Positions 26,183 through 35,194 are shown, numbered from the stretch's first letter. The stretch is 64,000 nt of DNA from Pediococcus claussenii ATCC BAA-344 (GCF_000237995.1 NC_016605.1:1765112-1829111); one strand, 5' to 3'. Translations and numbers: made by a program. The notes: generated by a model not told the origin, from the letters alone.

Positions 26183-26995
26183 TTATTCAGTTATTTCAAT
26201 ATGCAATTGACCAAGACCTTCTATTTCACTTATTAGATCATCCCCCGACCGCAAGAACACTTTAGGATCCCTTCCAAGTCCGACACCACTTGGCGTTCCG
26301 GTGAAAATAATATCTCCAGACTTTAATTCAACAATTGAAGACAGATAACTTACCAACGTCGGAGTATCAAAAATCATATTTTTCAGTTGCGAATGTTGCA
26401 TCACGATTCCATTAACCCTAGTTTCAATCTCTAGGTCCCCTAAATCTTTAATATCATCTGGGGTTGTTAACCATGGACCAACTGGACCATATTTTTCAAA
26501 TGACTTTCCCATTGAAAATTGAGGCGCATCTGTATTCTCAAGTTGGACAAAACGGTCGGATAAATCTTGCCCTACCATGTATCCTGCAATAAACTGATCA
26601 ACATTTTCTTTGGCAATATTACGACCATCTTTGCCAATAACAATAACTAATTCTGTTTCCCAATCCGTTTGATTCCCATGCTTTTTTACTGTTACATTTG
26701 GATCTGTCAAACTGCTTTGGAACTTTGTAAAGATACTTGGTACCTTTGGAAGTGCGATATTAATTTCACGGGAATGATCTGTATAGTTCATCCCAACCGC
26801 GAAAACTTGCCTAGGTTCAGGAACTGGCATTTGAAGTTCTTTTTGATTCACTTCAAATTTTTCTGACAATTCTAGATTTGATCTATTTGAAATCGCATCA
26901 AAAATTGTATCAGTATTTCGAACCATCTGTCCCAGCAAATGATCATCTTGTCTTGTTAAAAGTGTCACTTGATTATTCACAATTCCTAACTTCAT
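26183..26995 (-). CDS. fumarylacetoacetate hydrolase family protein
   Basis: This protein of about 270 residues has the FAH C-terminal catalytic fold. It shows FAVGMNYTDHSREIN near residue 67, the metal-ligand region WETELVIVIGKDGRNI, and the ...GYMVGQDLSDRF and GDIIFTGTPSGVGLGRDP signatures. Family members hydrolyse or decarboxylate beta-diketo or 2-oxo acids in catabolic pathways; the exact substrate is not evident. ATG at 26995 lies nine bases after GGAGG; an upstream TTG is too close to that site. It stands alone between tRNA-Lys and a non-coding stretch. Confidence 0.9.
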   Translation of the reverse strand: MKLGIVNNQVTLLTRQDDHLLGQMVRNTDTIFDAISNRSNLELSEKFEVNQKELQMPVPEPRQVFAVGMNYTDHSREINIALPKVPSIFTKFQSSLTDPNVTVKKHGNQTDWETELVIVIGKDGRNIAKENVDQFIAGYMVGQDLSDRFVQLENTDAPQFSMGKSFEKYGPVGPWLTTPDDIKDLGDLEIETRVNGIVMQHSQLKNMIFDTPTLVSYLSSIVELKSGDIIFTGTPSGVGLGRDPKVFLRSGDDLISEIEGLGQLHIEITE

Positions 26996-27001
26996 AACCA
27001 A

Positions 27002-27373
27002 TATCCTCCAAATTTAATTTTTGAATATTCACGTATTATAATTCTAACAAGTTGCCATAAACAGATACAATTTAAAAACTGTTACATTAAATTTAAAACC
27101 GGTATAAAATTATAATGAAAACACACCATCAATCCGCGTTAACTGAAGTTCAACGTTCTTCCGCAATTAATGGCATAATGGATGCGTTATTGATAATTGA
27201 TTTTGAAATAGTCCTGCGACCACAAGCACATGAATACTGTCACTAATTGGTTTCGTGTTTTTACACGACTAAGAATGTTAACTTATTAAAACTAGTTTAA
27301 ACACCACTTGCACTTTAACATCTTATATTTTAAACTTATTGTCAGTAAAGTCGTTCACAATGGGGAGATTATA
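27002..27373. other. gene-free stretch before the YxeA-family gene
   Basis: No gene, hairpin of note or repeat was recognised in these 370 bp. The left part should hold the promoter of the FAH-family gene and the right part that of the YxeA-family gene. A short ATG-initiated frame at about 27114 closes after ten codons. Confidence 0.6.
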
Positions 27374-27730
27374 ATGGAATATATTACTAAAAAATGGACC
27401 GAACTAAGCATTCTTTTGCTTTTAGTATTATTTATTATCGGTAATGTTGGCTGGTTTGTTTACAGATATTCAGGGGAACATTACTATATGAGAATTACAA
27501 AATCAGTCAGTACTCATCCAGTCACATTAGCTGTAAGTATACCTAGTAATGGCTATACTTACCAAGGAGAGGCCCGCACAGCTTCTGGCAAAGAAAAATT
27601 TCTAACTTTAAAAACAACCTCAGCAAATCCAGGGCCCTTTAAAAAGGGTCAAATTGTTCGCGTCACTGTTAACCAAAATTTTGGAAATACTAATTACAAG
27701 GTAGTTAGCAGTATGCCTAATACAAAATAA
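27374..27730 (+). CDS. YxeA family protein (DUF1093)
   Basis: This 118-residue protein has a short basic N-terminus, one membrane helix (about residues 13-32) and an extracellular beta-rich domain. The pattern GEHYYMRITKSV...GYTYQGEA...LTLKT...KKGQIVRVTVN is that of the YxeA (DUF1093) family of small surface proteins of unknown function. GGGGAG seven bases before the ATG at 27374 fixes the start. It is monocistronic and ends at a strong bidirectional terminator. Confidence 0.8.
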   Translation: MEYITKKWTELSILLLLVLFIIGNVGWFVYRYSGEHYYMRITKSVSTHPVTLAVSIPSNGYTYQGEARTASGKEKFLTLKTTSANPGPFKKGQIVRVTVNQNFGNTNYKVVSSMPNTK

Positions 27731-27788
27731 CACTTTTTACTAGACATTTAGATTATTATTCAATTAACTTATTTTCAACCAACCTATT

Positions 27789-27828
27789 TAAAAAGCCTTT
27801 GAAAATTGAAATTTTCAAAGGCTTTTTT
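27789..27828. terminator. bidirectional terminator, YxeA gene and tarL-like gene
   Basis: AAAAGCCTTTGAAAAT (27791-27806) pairs perfectly with its complement (27811-27826) over 16 bp with a 4-nt loop, flanked by A and T runs. It serves the converging YxeA-family and teichoic acid genes. Confidence 0.93.
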
Positions 27829-27838
27829 AGTTAAATAA

Positions 27839-29749
27839 TTATTTTCTAGATTGTTCGGCTTTTTTACCCCATTCAGGAATATATTTACCATCTTCGGAAT
27901 ATCTTTCATCCTCTAAATCAAGCTTATCGTCTTCACCAAAGTTTGACTTAAGTGCATGCACAAATCGTTGCGTCGACTTTCCATCAAGATCATCAAAGAA
28001 ATAATCCACAAATGCATCCAATTTAGGTTTATCAACCTTTGGATTCTCCAATTGATAAAGCAGTTCATCCATACTTTCTGCCAATTGTCCGGGAATAAAA
28101 TCAAAATAGTCATAGTAAAAACTACGGCTCTTCATATATTCAGCCAAGTCCGGTGCAAAGAATACCATTGGTCGTTTCAATAAAGCGTACTCGAAACAAA
28201 CGGATGAATAATCAGTAATCAATTGATCTGCTATCAGTAATAAATCGTTAATCTCACGATAATCAGAAACATCATAGAAGAAATCCGTGTATTCATAAGG
28301 AATAGTTGGCTTATTCTGAACAAAAGGATGGATCTTTAACAAGAACACATAATCCTCATGTAAACTATCATATAACTTCTTGAAGTTCAAAGTTTCAAAA
28401 GGATAGTCAGCAGATTGTTGTCCGTTTCCACGGAACGTTGGAGCAAACAAAATTACTTTTTTTCCATTTATGAAGGGTAGTTCTTCCTTTAAGCGCGTTT
28501 TAATCGAATCTTGTTTAGCAGTGTCAAAGAAAATATCTGTTCGTGGAATTCCCAATGGCAACACGTTCTCAGGATCAATACCAAATCCTTCAGCATATTT
28601 AGGCGCAATACTGGTAGCCGAAACTAAGACTTTAGTATAATTTCTGTGGTTCAGTGAAGTTAATTTAGGGCCACCAGGCATTCCCACTCGGCTATATCCA
28701 AATGTTTTAAATGCACCAACAGCATGCCAAACCTGTATTAAATCCGCATTATCTCTAATTTTTAACGGATAAATCAATGGGTAAAAATCATCCAAAATAA
28801 TAAAACGACTTGTCGCCAATGCTTTGGCTAAAGTGCGCACCTCATGCCAACTCTTTTTAGCCTTGATATTTGGCTTAAGGTAAAAGCTAGCTTGTAACTC
28901 TGGTGCCTCTTTTTGCATATCTTCATAGATAAACTCAAAATTGCCTGATATTGAGGTACGACTATCTGAAACAAAAGAAACCTTATTAGATTTGATTGGT
29001 CGTAAGCTGTACCAACGATACCACCAGTGTAATGCCGTTCGTTTCAAACGCCTGCCAACTGCTGAATCAAGTTCATAATCACTTGTAAATTCATTTTCAA
29101 GTGGATTTATATCACTTAATTTATGCGAACTAACGTGCATAGATTGCTCTGCAAGATTATACTCAAAAATTAAACTATATGTTTTGTTGCTTTGGGCAGA
29201 ATAACTAGTCATCTTCGTTGTGTAATTCAGATTCTTATGAGTATTTTTAATTTGTCCCAAAGAAGTTTGCCGAATTAGCCATCCTTGACTCAAATATTGG
29301 CGCATACGTAGTCTGATCTCATAACGTCCAGGATCCAGCGGACCACCATTGTTAATCTTAGAAAAATTGATTGAACCGTAATACCCTGCTTGTGGATAGC
29401 CCGGTAAATCTACCTTACTATTATTTAAAGCAATAACAGTCTCTCTACCATCCTCATTAATCAACACCAAACTTTTCACAATCTTTTCAGGATCTTTCTC
29501 TGGAAAGCTTTCAAACCAAGCCATTCCTTCAATTGAAAAGTAGGAATTATTAAAATCAATATTGGTTACTTGCCGTTTAATCAATGAATCAACATCCATC
29601 GCAAGATGTGGCGTACTAATCACTTGTTGGATTGGATCAACAATGATTTCTTTATTATTCTCACCTACTACCGCTGTTTTTTGGGGTCTGTTTTTCCTAC
29701 GAAAAGCATTCCTTACACGACGCGCTGTGCGTCTTAAACCTTGCAACAT
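27839..29749 (-). CDS. CDP-glycerol/ribitol glycerophosphotransferase family protein, TarL-like polymerase
   Basis: The 636-residue protein carries an extra N-terminal region (to about residue 240) and a C-terminal glycosyltransferase-B type CDP-glycerol glycerophosphotransferase domain. That domain shows QVWHAVGAFKTFGYSR, GIPRTDIFF, ILFAPTFRGNG and the catalytic LITDYSSVCFEYALLKRPMVFF. Such enzymes add polyol phosphate units to wall teichoic acid at the membrane inner face. With tarI and tarJ in the same operon the unit is more likely ribitol phosphate, as in the tarIJKL clusters of lactobacilli. TarF/TagF function with CDP-glycerol cannot be excluded. Confidence 0.82.
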   Translation of the reverse strand: MLQGLRRTARRVRNAFRRKNRPQKTAVVGENNKEIIVDPIQQVISTPHLAMDVDSLIKRQVTNIDFNNSYFSIEGMAWFESFPEKDPEKIVKSLVLINEDGRETVIALNNSKVDLPGYPQAGYYGSINFSKINNGGPLDPGRYEIRLRMRQYLSQGWLIRQTSLGQIKNTHKNLNYTTKMTSYSAQSNKTYSLIFEYNLAEQSMHVSSHKLSDINPLENEFTSDYELDSAVGRRLKRTALHWWYRWYSLRPIKSNKVSFVSDSRTSISGNFEFIYEDMQKEAPELQASFYLKPNIKAKKSWHEVRTLAKALATSRFIILDDFYPLIYPLKIRDNADLIQVWHAVGAFKTFGYSRVGMPGGPKLTSLNHRNYTKVLVSATSIAPKYAEGFGIDPENVLPLGIPRTDIFFDTAKQDSIKTRLKEELPFINGKKVILFAPTFRGNGQQSADYPFETLNFKKLYDSLHEDYVFLLKIHPFVQNKPTIPYEYTDFFYDVSDYREINDLLLIADQLITDYSSVCFEYALLKRPMVFFAPDLAEYMKSRSFYYDYFDFIPGQLAESMDELLYQLENPKVDKPKLDAFVDYFFDDLDGKSTQRFVHALKSNFGEDDKLDLEDERYSEDGKYIPEWGKKAEQSRK

Positions 29750-29764
29750 AAACTTCTTCCTCGT

Positions 29765-30868
29765 TTATTCTAATTTATTTAAAAAATCAAAAACCCGTTG
29801 GCTATTTTTTCCGTCCTGAAATGGAAATGTATTAGTTTTAAGCTTTTTTACATATTTCAAATCCATGGTTTCCAAATTTTGATTAATATCAAAAATAACT
29901 TGATCAGCTGTATCAAAATGAGGAGCCCCTAAATATTGATAATAATTAACGTAAAAGCCATTTTGATCTACATATTGCTTATAGTCCGGCGTAAACAACA
30001 AGATTGGTCGTTCAAAATAGCTAAAATTCAGCGATAAAGACGAGTAATCCGTTATAAAGACGTCCACTCCTGGCAGTAGTGTTTTAACTTTTTCAGCATC
30101 TTGAAAAATATGAACATTACTTGGTAAATCCTTGAAATCCGGCAATTTTAAATAAGGATGCAGTGAAATGTATATTTCCCATTTGCCAGTAAGACTATGA
30201 CTGGATTTTATCATATCATTTACCAAACTTAAAACTAGTTTTGGATTTCCAGCTCTATATGTAGGAGAGTACAACATCCACTGTACTCCTGTATGAGTTG
30301 GAATTTGAGCTGTCATTAACTCATCCATCATAGGCTCCCCAAATGCTAAAATATGACTGGGTTCAACATCAAACGCTTCTTCGTATGCCGGCTTGTCGAT
30401 TTCAGCATTAATAAAAACCCAATCATAGTTTGTATGTGGCTTAATTACGCTCTTAGCGGCACTTGGTAAACTAAGTCCGAACTGTTTTAAAGATCCAATT
30501 GCATGCCACAATTGTACAACTGTATTTTCACTATGCTTATTAATCGCATACAATGGGAAATAATAATCGTCAATAATAAATAGCTCCGCAGTTGCCATGT
30601 AATACAACGAACGCCATGATGTCCATAAAAACCGTAGTTTACTGGTAAGAGTACGATCATAATGAAACAATAATAATTTGATTTCATATGATCCATCTTT
30701 TTCAAATTCCTTATATAAAAATTTGAGATTATCTGCCAGTTTGTCATTTCTCATACTCGCAAAAACGACCCGTCTTTTACGAGGGCCGATTAAGTGAAAA
30801 ATTATTTGATATACCACATTGAAAGTAACTCGAAGAATATTGAGTCGTAATACTTTTACACCTTCCAA
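29765..30868 (-). CDS. CDP-glycerol glycerophosphotransferase family protein, TarK/TarB-like
   Basis: The 367-residue enzyme is a short member of the same transferase family as its neighbour, with VVQLWHAIGSLKQFGLS, LAFGEPMMDELMT, WMLYSPTYRAG and VFITDYSSLSLNFSYFERPILLF. It lacks the long N-terminal extension, resembling primase-type enzymes (TarB/TarF/TarK) that begin the polymer. The start is a TTG at 30868, inside the end of tarJ (13-bp overlap); the ribosome site is weak and a slightly later start is possible. The next gene lies 15 bp downstream. Confidence 0.8.
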   Translation of the reverse strand: MEGVKVLRLNILRVTFNVVYQIIFHLIGPRKRRVVFASMRNDKLADNLKFLYKEFEKDGSYEIKLLLFHYDRTLTSKLRFLWTSWRSLYYMATAELFIIDDYYFPLYAINKHSENTVVQLWHAIGSLKQFGLSLPSAAKSVIKPHTNYDWVFINAEIDKPAYEEAFDVEPSHILAFGEPMMDELMTAQIPTHTGVQWMLYSPTYRAGNPKLVLSLVNDMIKSSHSLTGKWEIYISLHPYLKLPDFKDLPSNVHIFQDAEKVKTLLPGVDVFITDYSSLSLNFSYFERPILLFTPDYKQYVDQNGFYVNYYQYLGAPHFDTADQVIFDINQNLETMDLKYVKKLKTNTFPFQDGKNSQRVFDFLNKLE

Positions 30869-31881
30869 TGCATCACCGCCTTACCCCAACTGTTGGCAAG
30901 GTCCATATCAAAGAAATCGATAATTTCTGGAATTGTAGTTACTGTTTTAGTGATACCAATCAAATTTTGTAAATATGACTGTGCTTCAGGACTAGCTGAC
31001 AGAATTTCAATGGCCTTTTCAAAATCTTCACGACCACTTCTACTTGTTCCCTGCAAAATTAATCCCTTAGCAAGAACGTCCCTTGTATTGATATCGACAG
31101 GTTCCTCTGTAACGCCCATTAGAATAGCTGTTCCCATAGGCTTTATGTGATTAATAATCTGATCAATAGCAATTGCACTTCCAGCGCCACCAGTACATTC
31201 AATGGCCTGACTAATTGTTAAGTCGTCCGGAATACTATCAACAACGTACGTTTCATCCGCAAATGAGAAATATGCTAGTTTCTCCTGATGACGCCCAAAA
31301 ATGTACAACTTCGTATCAGGAAATATTGACTTAGCAAGAACAGCGGTAATATAGCCTAAATTACCGTCACCCCAAATGCCTAAACTTTGGTCATCGGCAT
31401 CCATCGTTTCTTTCAATTGCATTAAAGCACGAACACCAACCGATACCATTTCAAGGAATGCTGACATCTCAAGATTAAAATCGTCAGGAACCTTAACAGC
31501 ACGATCACGCCGCAAATACACGTACTCCTGCATGAAACCATCATAGCCACTAGAACGGAACTTCGTGGTTGGTAGGTAGTTCTCACGTATAATTGGATCC
31601 TTTTCAAAAGGTGTATCCGGAATCATAGCAACCGTATCACCAACTTTAAAGATTCCCTGAGGATCGCGAACCACCGTACCAATTGCTTCATGAATCAATG
31701 CCATCGGTAATTTTTTGCTTAACACTTGGGGTGGTCGTTGCCCCGTAAAATAACGTTGATCAGCATGACATACTGACAAATAGGTTGGACGGACAATAAT
31801 GTCATCTGTACCTAAATTCTCGTTTACAGTTTGCGTTTCAATCTGACGCGGACTCACTAAGCGATAAACTTGATTTAACAT
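30856..31881 (-). CDS. tarJ: ribitol-5-phosphate 2-dehydrogenase TarJ
   Basis: TarJ reduces ribulose 5-phosphate to ribitol 5-phosphate with NADPH, providing the substrate of TarI. The 341-residue chain is a zinc alcohol-dehydrogenase fold with VCHADQRYFTGQRP (first zinc ligand) near residue 38, LIHEAIGTVV, and a nucleotide-binding region around LGIWGDGNLGYITAVLAK. Adjacency to tarI separates it from ordinary alcohol dehydrogenases. It starts one base after the tarI stop and overlaps the next transferase gene by 13 bp, so the genes are coupled. Confidence 0.92.
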   Translation of the reverse strand: MLNQVYRLVSPRQIETQTVNENLGTDDIIVRPTYLSVCHADQRYFTGQRPPQVLSKKLPMALIHEAIGTVVRDPQGIFKVGDTVAMIPDTPFEKDPIIRENYLPTTKFRSSGYDGFMQEYVYLRRDRAVKVPDDFNLEMSAFLEMVSVGVRALMQLKETMDADDQSLGIWGDGNLGYITAVLAKSIFPDTKLYIFGRHQEKLAYFSFADETYVVDSIPDDLTISQAIECTGGAGSAIAIDQIINHIKPMGTAILMGVTEEPVDINTRDVLAKGLILQGTSRSGREDFEKAIEILSASPEAQSYLQNLIGITKTVTTIPEIIDFFDMDLANSWGKAVMHWKV

Positions 31882-31882
31882 C

Positions 31883-32584
31883 TTATTCTCCTATTTCTAC
31901 TAAAGCATTAGCCATCTTCAAGTCGTATGGTGTTGTGATTTTAAAGTTAAAGCTTTCTCCCCGAACCATTTTAACTTTCTCACCAGCTAGTAAACAAATT
32001 TTAGCTGAGTCCGATAGAATTGCCTTTTGGTCTTCTGTTAACTGATTGTAAGCACTCATTAGCGCCTTGATATTAAAACTTTGTGGTGTTTGGCCTTGAT
32101 ACATCTTGTCGCGTACAGGAATATCTTCAACTTCTTCATTTTCACCTTGAACAATCGTATCAATAGCTGGAATAACAGTATCAACAGCCTTATTTTTTAA
32201 TGCTGCTTCAATATTGTCGCTTATAATTCTTTCTGTAATAAATGGACGTACAGCATCATGTGTAACGACGATATCGTCATCGTTCAATCCGAAGTTATCC
32301 TGAATATATTCGATTCCCTTCATCAAGGTTTCATTACGTTCGCTACCACCAACCACTACTTTCACGCGTTCATCAGCAATGTAACGATCAATAAGCGTTT
32401 GGGTATGACTTACCCAGTCAGAAGGACAAACTACTAGAATCGCATCAAACCGATTCTCAAGCACAAACTTTTCAACAGTATGAATTAGAATTGGTTTGTC
32501 AGCCAATGAAAGGAACTGTTTTGGCATTTTAACATTACCCATTCGAGTACCTTTTCCACCAGCTAAGATCTGTGCATAAATCAT
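31883..32584 (-). CDS. tarI: D-ribitol-5-phosphate cytidylyltransferase TarI
   Basis: The enzyme makes CDP-ribitol from CTP and ribitol 5-phosphate. The 233-residue chain has the IspD/TarI nucleotidyltransferase motifs: LAGGKGTRMG near residue 7, KQFLSLADKPILIHTVEKF, VTHDAVRPFI near residue 108 and the C-terminal KITTPYDLKMAN. IspD is related in sequence, but the tarJ neighbour argues for TarI. It is the first gene of the operon: GAGG precedes the ATG at 32584 and the 189-bp region to the divergent nicotinamidase-like gene holds the promoters. Confidence 0.92.
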   Translation of the reverse strand: MIYAQILAGGKGTRMGNVKMPKQFLSLADKPILIHTVEKFVLENRFDAILVVCPSDWVSHTQTLIDRYIADERVKVVVGGSERNETLMKGIEYIQDNFGLNDDDIVVTHDAVRPFITERIISDNIEAALKNKAVDTVIPAIDTIVQGENEEVEDIPVRDKMYQGQTPQSFNIKALMSAYNQLTEDQKAILSDSAKICLLAGEKVKMVRGESFNFKITTPYDLKMANALVEIGE

Positions 32585-32773
32585 ATTTACTTACCTCATT
32601 ATTCTTTTTAAGCTTAATTATACCGTCTTATCATTATATTTGTAAAAATAATTAACATTTTTGCAACAATTCTTTCCTAATAATTAATGAATTAATTTAC
32701 ATCCCATAGCATTTTTAACGCTAATCAACCAATTTATTATATAATCAAATCAACACAAAAGGGAGATGAGCTT

Positions 32774-33334
32774 ATGGCTATAAATGAAGCGCTTTTAATT
32801 ATTGACTATACAAACGATTTTGTTGATGAAAAGGGAGCATTGACCTGCGGAGAACCTGGTCAGCTAATCGAACCAGCAATTATTCACTATGCAAATGAAG
32901 CTTTAAAAGACGACAGTTGGGTATTACTTCCAACTGATGTTCACGTACCGAATGACCCTTATCATCCTGAAACAAAACTATTCCCACCACATAATGTTCG
33001 TGGAACTTGGGGACGCAAATATTACGGCGAACTTGAGGGCTGGTATAACGAGCAAGAATCCAACCCACATGTTTGGGCTTTCGACAAAACGCGATACAGC
33101 TCGTTTGCTGGTACTGATTTAGATATTCGGCTACGTGAGCGACATATTGATACCTTACATTTAGTTGGTGTATGCACAGATATTTGCGTTCTCCATACTG
33201 CCGTGGATGCTTATAATTTAGGATATAACCTTGTGATTCATAAAAATGGAGTCGCAACTTTTACTGAACATGGACAAGAATGGGCCTTAGATCACTTTAA
33301 AAACAGTTTAGGAGCCAAAATAGTTACCAATTAA
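32774..33334 (+). CDS. isochorismatase-fold cysteine hydrolase, probable nicotinamidase
   Basis: The 186-residue protein has the cysteine-hydrolase triad Asp11 (IIDYTNDFV), Lys105 (FDKTRYSSF) and Cys138 (TDICVLHTA). It also has a probable metal site Asp55, His57 and His73, which is characteristic of nicotinamidases. It would convert nicotinamide to nicotinate for NAD salvage. The start ATG at 32774 follows GGGAG. It is divergent from tarI. Related amidases of other specificity share the fold, so the substrate is inferred. Confidence 0.87.
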   Translation: MAINEALLIIDYTNDFVDEKGALTCGEPGQLIEPAIIHYANEALKDDSWVLLPTDVHVPNDPYHPETKLFPPHNVRGTWGRKYYGELEGWYNEQESNPHVWAFDKTRYSSFAGTDLDIRLRERHIDTLHLVGVCTDICVLHTAVDAYNLGYNLVIHKNGVATFTEHGQEWALDHFKNSLGAKIVTN

Positions 33335-33439
33335 GCACCCGTGAAATGAGGTTAACTAACTATCAAAATTAAACTTATAACTGCTGAAAATCAGAACGCG
33401 CTTAATTTAAAAAACGAACCATTTGAATTAATTGGAAGA

Positions 33440-33892
33440 ATGATTGTCACCCGATCGCTTAATACTTGGGAACACACAGAAGATCTCCTTTTAAAATCAC
33501 AAATTATAAAACAAACTTTTCCTGACGAGCATTATTGCTTAGATAAAATCAATACGTCAGGCTTTGCAGTTGCTGCGTTTACCAATGACAACTTGCCAAT
33601 TGGCTTAGCGATTTTTGAAAATCAAATGTTTAAATACATGATGCTTGTAGATTTAAAAGTTAACCAAAAATATCGTGGTATGCATATTGCCTCTCAAATG
33701 TTGGACTTTGCTGAACCACTGATCAAGCAGCGTAATTACTTGGGAATTTGCGTCCTTTGTCAAGATAACAATTTACACGCCTGTCGTTTTTATTTAAATA
33801 ATAGGTTTGAGATTGGTGGCTTAAACACGAATAACTATAATTTCACTTCCCAAATGGGGAAGCAAGATATTTATTTTTATAGGGATATTTAA
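33440..33892 (+). CDS. GNAT family N-acetyltransferase (N-terminus probably longer)
   Basis: The core GNAT features are MMLVDLKVNQKYRGMHIASQMLDFAEPLIKQRNYLGICVLCQDNNLHACRFYLNNRFEIGG, with the acetyl-CoA loop of the Q/RxxGxG/A type degenerate as KYRGMHIA. The coordinates use the first canonical start, ATG 33440. Upstream in the same frame the translation IKIKLITAENQNALNLKNEPF...LIGR looks like a genuine family N-terminus. It begins at an ATC codon at 33362, ten bases after TGAGG, so the real product may be about 26 residues longer. Substrate unknown. Confidence 0.78.
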   Translation: MIVTRSLNTWEHTEDLLLKSQIIKQTFPDEHYCLDKINTSGFAVAAFTNDNLPIGLAIFENQMFKYMMLVDLKVNQKYRGMHIASQMLDFAEPLIKQRNYLGICVLCQDNNLHACRFYLNNRFEIGGLNTNNYNFTSQMGKQDIYFYRDI

Positions 33893-33970
33893 AGAATTTC
33901 GAAAAAGTTTGCCCTTCCCATTTTGCAACTGTAGAATTGACTACAACTTTACAGGGGGAATTCTAATTTT

Positions 33971-34498
33971 ATGTTACTTTCAATTATTATAGTTCTAATT
34001 TTATTATCCGCAATTTTTAGAGGTTATCGTCGTGGTTTTATTCTTGAACTTCTCTACACAATTGGATATATTGCCGTATTCATTTTTGCACGTTTTTATA
34101 CCACACCACTGTCTACTTTTTTGACTAACTCATTTGGTGGTTGGACCAAAGACGCACTCGAAAATCTGACAATAATGCATTCTCTTTCATTCATTATTCT
34201 AATGTCTTTTGGATGGATTATCATTCGTGCAATTGGTCGTGCTTCAAAAATGATTACCTGGTTACCTGTAATTAAACAAGTTAATGGCTTGGCTGGAGGA
34301 GCTGTAGCTTTCATTATTAGTTACGCAGTTGTTTTTATTATACTGTCTGTAAGTCAGTTTATTCCTAACAATTTTTACCAATCTCAGCTTTCAGAATCAC
34401 CCATTGCGCAAGGGATTATAAGTAAAACTCCAGGAATATCATCCCAGATTTTAAATGATTATGTTCTCCATACTAACCAAACTAAAAAAGCCCTTTAG
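33971..34498 (+). CDS. CvpA family membrane protein
   Basis: This 175-residue protein has four hydrophobic segments and the N-terminal IIIVLILLSAIFRGYRRGFILELLYTIGYIAVF pattern of CvpA proteins, including the GYRRGF loop. CvpA relatives are envelope proteins associated with colicin production and biofilm phenotypes in E. coli; their molecular role is unclear. It is the first of three closely spaced plus-strand genes (gaps of 11 and 10 bp). Confidence 0.85.
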   Translation: MLLSIIIVLILLSAIFRGYRRGFILELLYTIGYIAVFIFARFYTTPLSTFLTNSFGGWTKDALENLTIMHSLSFIILMSFGWIIIRAIGRASKMITWLPVIKQVNGLAGGAVAFIISYAVVFIILSVSQFIPNNFYQSQLSESPIAQGIISKTPGISSQILNDYVLHTNQTKKAL

Positions 34499-34509
34499 GA
34501 GCAACTCCA

Positions 34510-34749
34510 ATGAACTTCAAATTAATTAAAATATATATCGCTTCACATCTTGCAAGTGCAAACACAAGGCTTGAGGAAGTTAACGAACCTCAACCTGGAT
34601 TATTAGTTACCATTGACGATGAAACTAGTTTCTTTTATGCTAGTTCTGAGAACAGGAACGAATTTTGGGAGAAGTATGATGGAAAAGTTTTCTATCATAC
34701 TTTCAATCCCACTGATCGGACCTTTGAATCAAAGGAAATTTCTCACTAA
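34510..34749 (+). CDS. small protein of unknown function downstream of cvpA
   Basis: This 79-residue soluble protein was not recognised. The sequence begins MNFKLIKIYIASHLASANTRLEE and continues with an acidic LLVTIDDETSFFYASSENRNEFW and an aromatic FYHTFNPTDRTF. AGGAGCAACTCC upstream provides a ribosome site, and tight spacing to cvpA and the next small gene supports translation as an operon. There are no membrane segments or Cys residues. Confidence 0.65.
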   Translation: MNFKLIKIYIASHLASANTRLEEVNEPQPGLLVTIDDETSFFYASSENRNEFWEKYDGKVFYHTFNPTDRTFESKEISH

Positions 34750-34759
34750 GGAGAATATA

Positions 34760-34915
34760 ATGGACCAATTTTATACAGTCACACTTTTTATAACTCGCTG
34801 GATTTTTATTTTATTTACTATCTCAGCCATTTGTGGAGGCCTGTTTGTTGCCGTAAAAATTTTAACAGATCATCCACAAACTAAAAACGACAGTAAACCA
34901 ACCTCAAATAAGTAG
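34760..34915 (+). CDS. 51-residue single-pass membrane protein
   Basis: The start ATG at 34760 is preceded by AAGGAG at 34748-34753. The product has one hydrophobic helix (about residues 11-34, WIFILFTISAICGGLFVAV) and a short hydrophilic tail ending KNDSKPTSNK. It is not recognised. Its position as third gene of the cvpA operon and the strong ribosome site support it as real. Confidence 0.68.
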   Translation: MDQFYTVTLFITRWIFILFTISAICGGLFVAVKILTDHPQTKNDSKPTSNK

Positions 34916-35025
34916 TTAACTGAATTCATATTTGAATATGTCTTTTAGTTTTTCGCATACTAAGACACTCCACTATGAATGACTTGAAATATACTATAAA
35001 AAGTAAGTCGGGTAATTCACTTAAA

Positions 35026-35071
35026 AACGAAGGGCAAATGATTTTAAGCTTAAAATCATTTGTCCTTCGTT
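35026..35071. terminator. 46-bp palindrome, likely terminator of the cvpA operon
   Basis: The two arms of 23 bp, meeting at AAGCTT, pair throughout except for one G.T pair. AACGAAGG at the left end pairs with CCTTCGTT at the right, followed by TACTTTTCT. The T-run is modest, so a role as a processing or binding site is possible. It lies 110 bp after the last gene of the operon. Confidence 0.65.
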
Positions 35072-35194
35072 ACTTTTCTATGGTGATCAACATCACACTT
35101 AACTACAAACTTATAATTTTAAATCATACAAAATAGCTTAGTCCTACACTTTTTCATATTAAATGTTCATAATATAGATCAGGGGGAGCTTATT

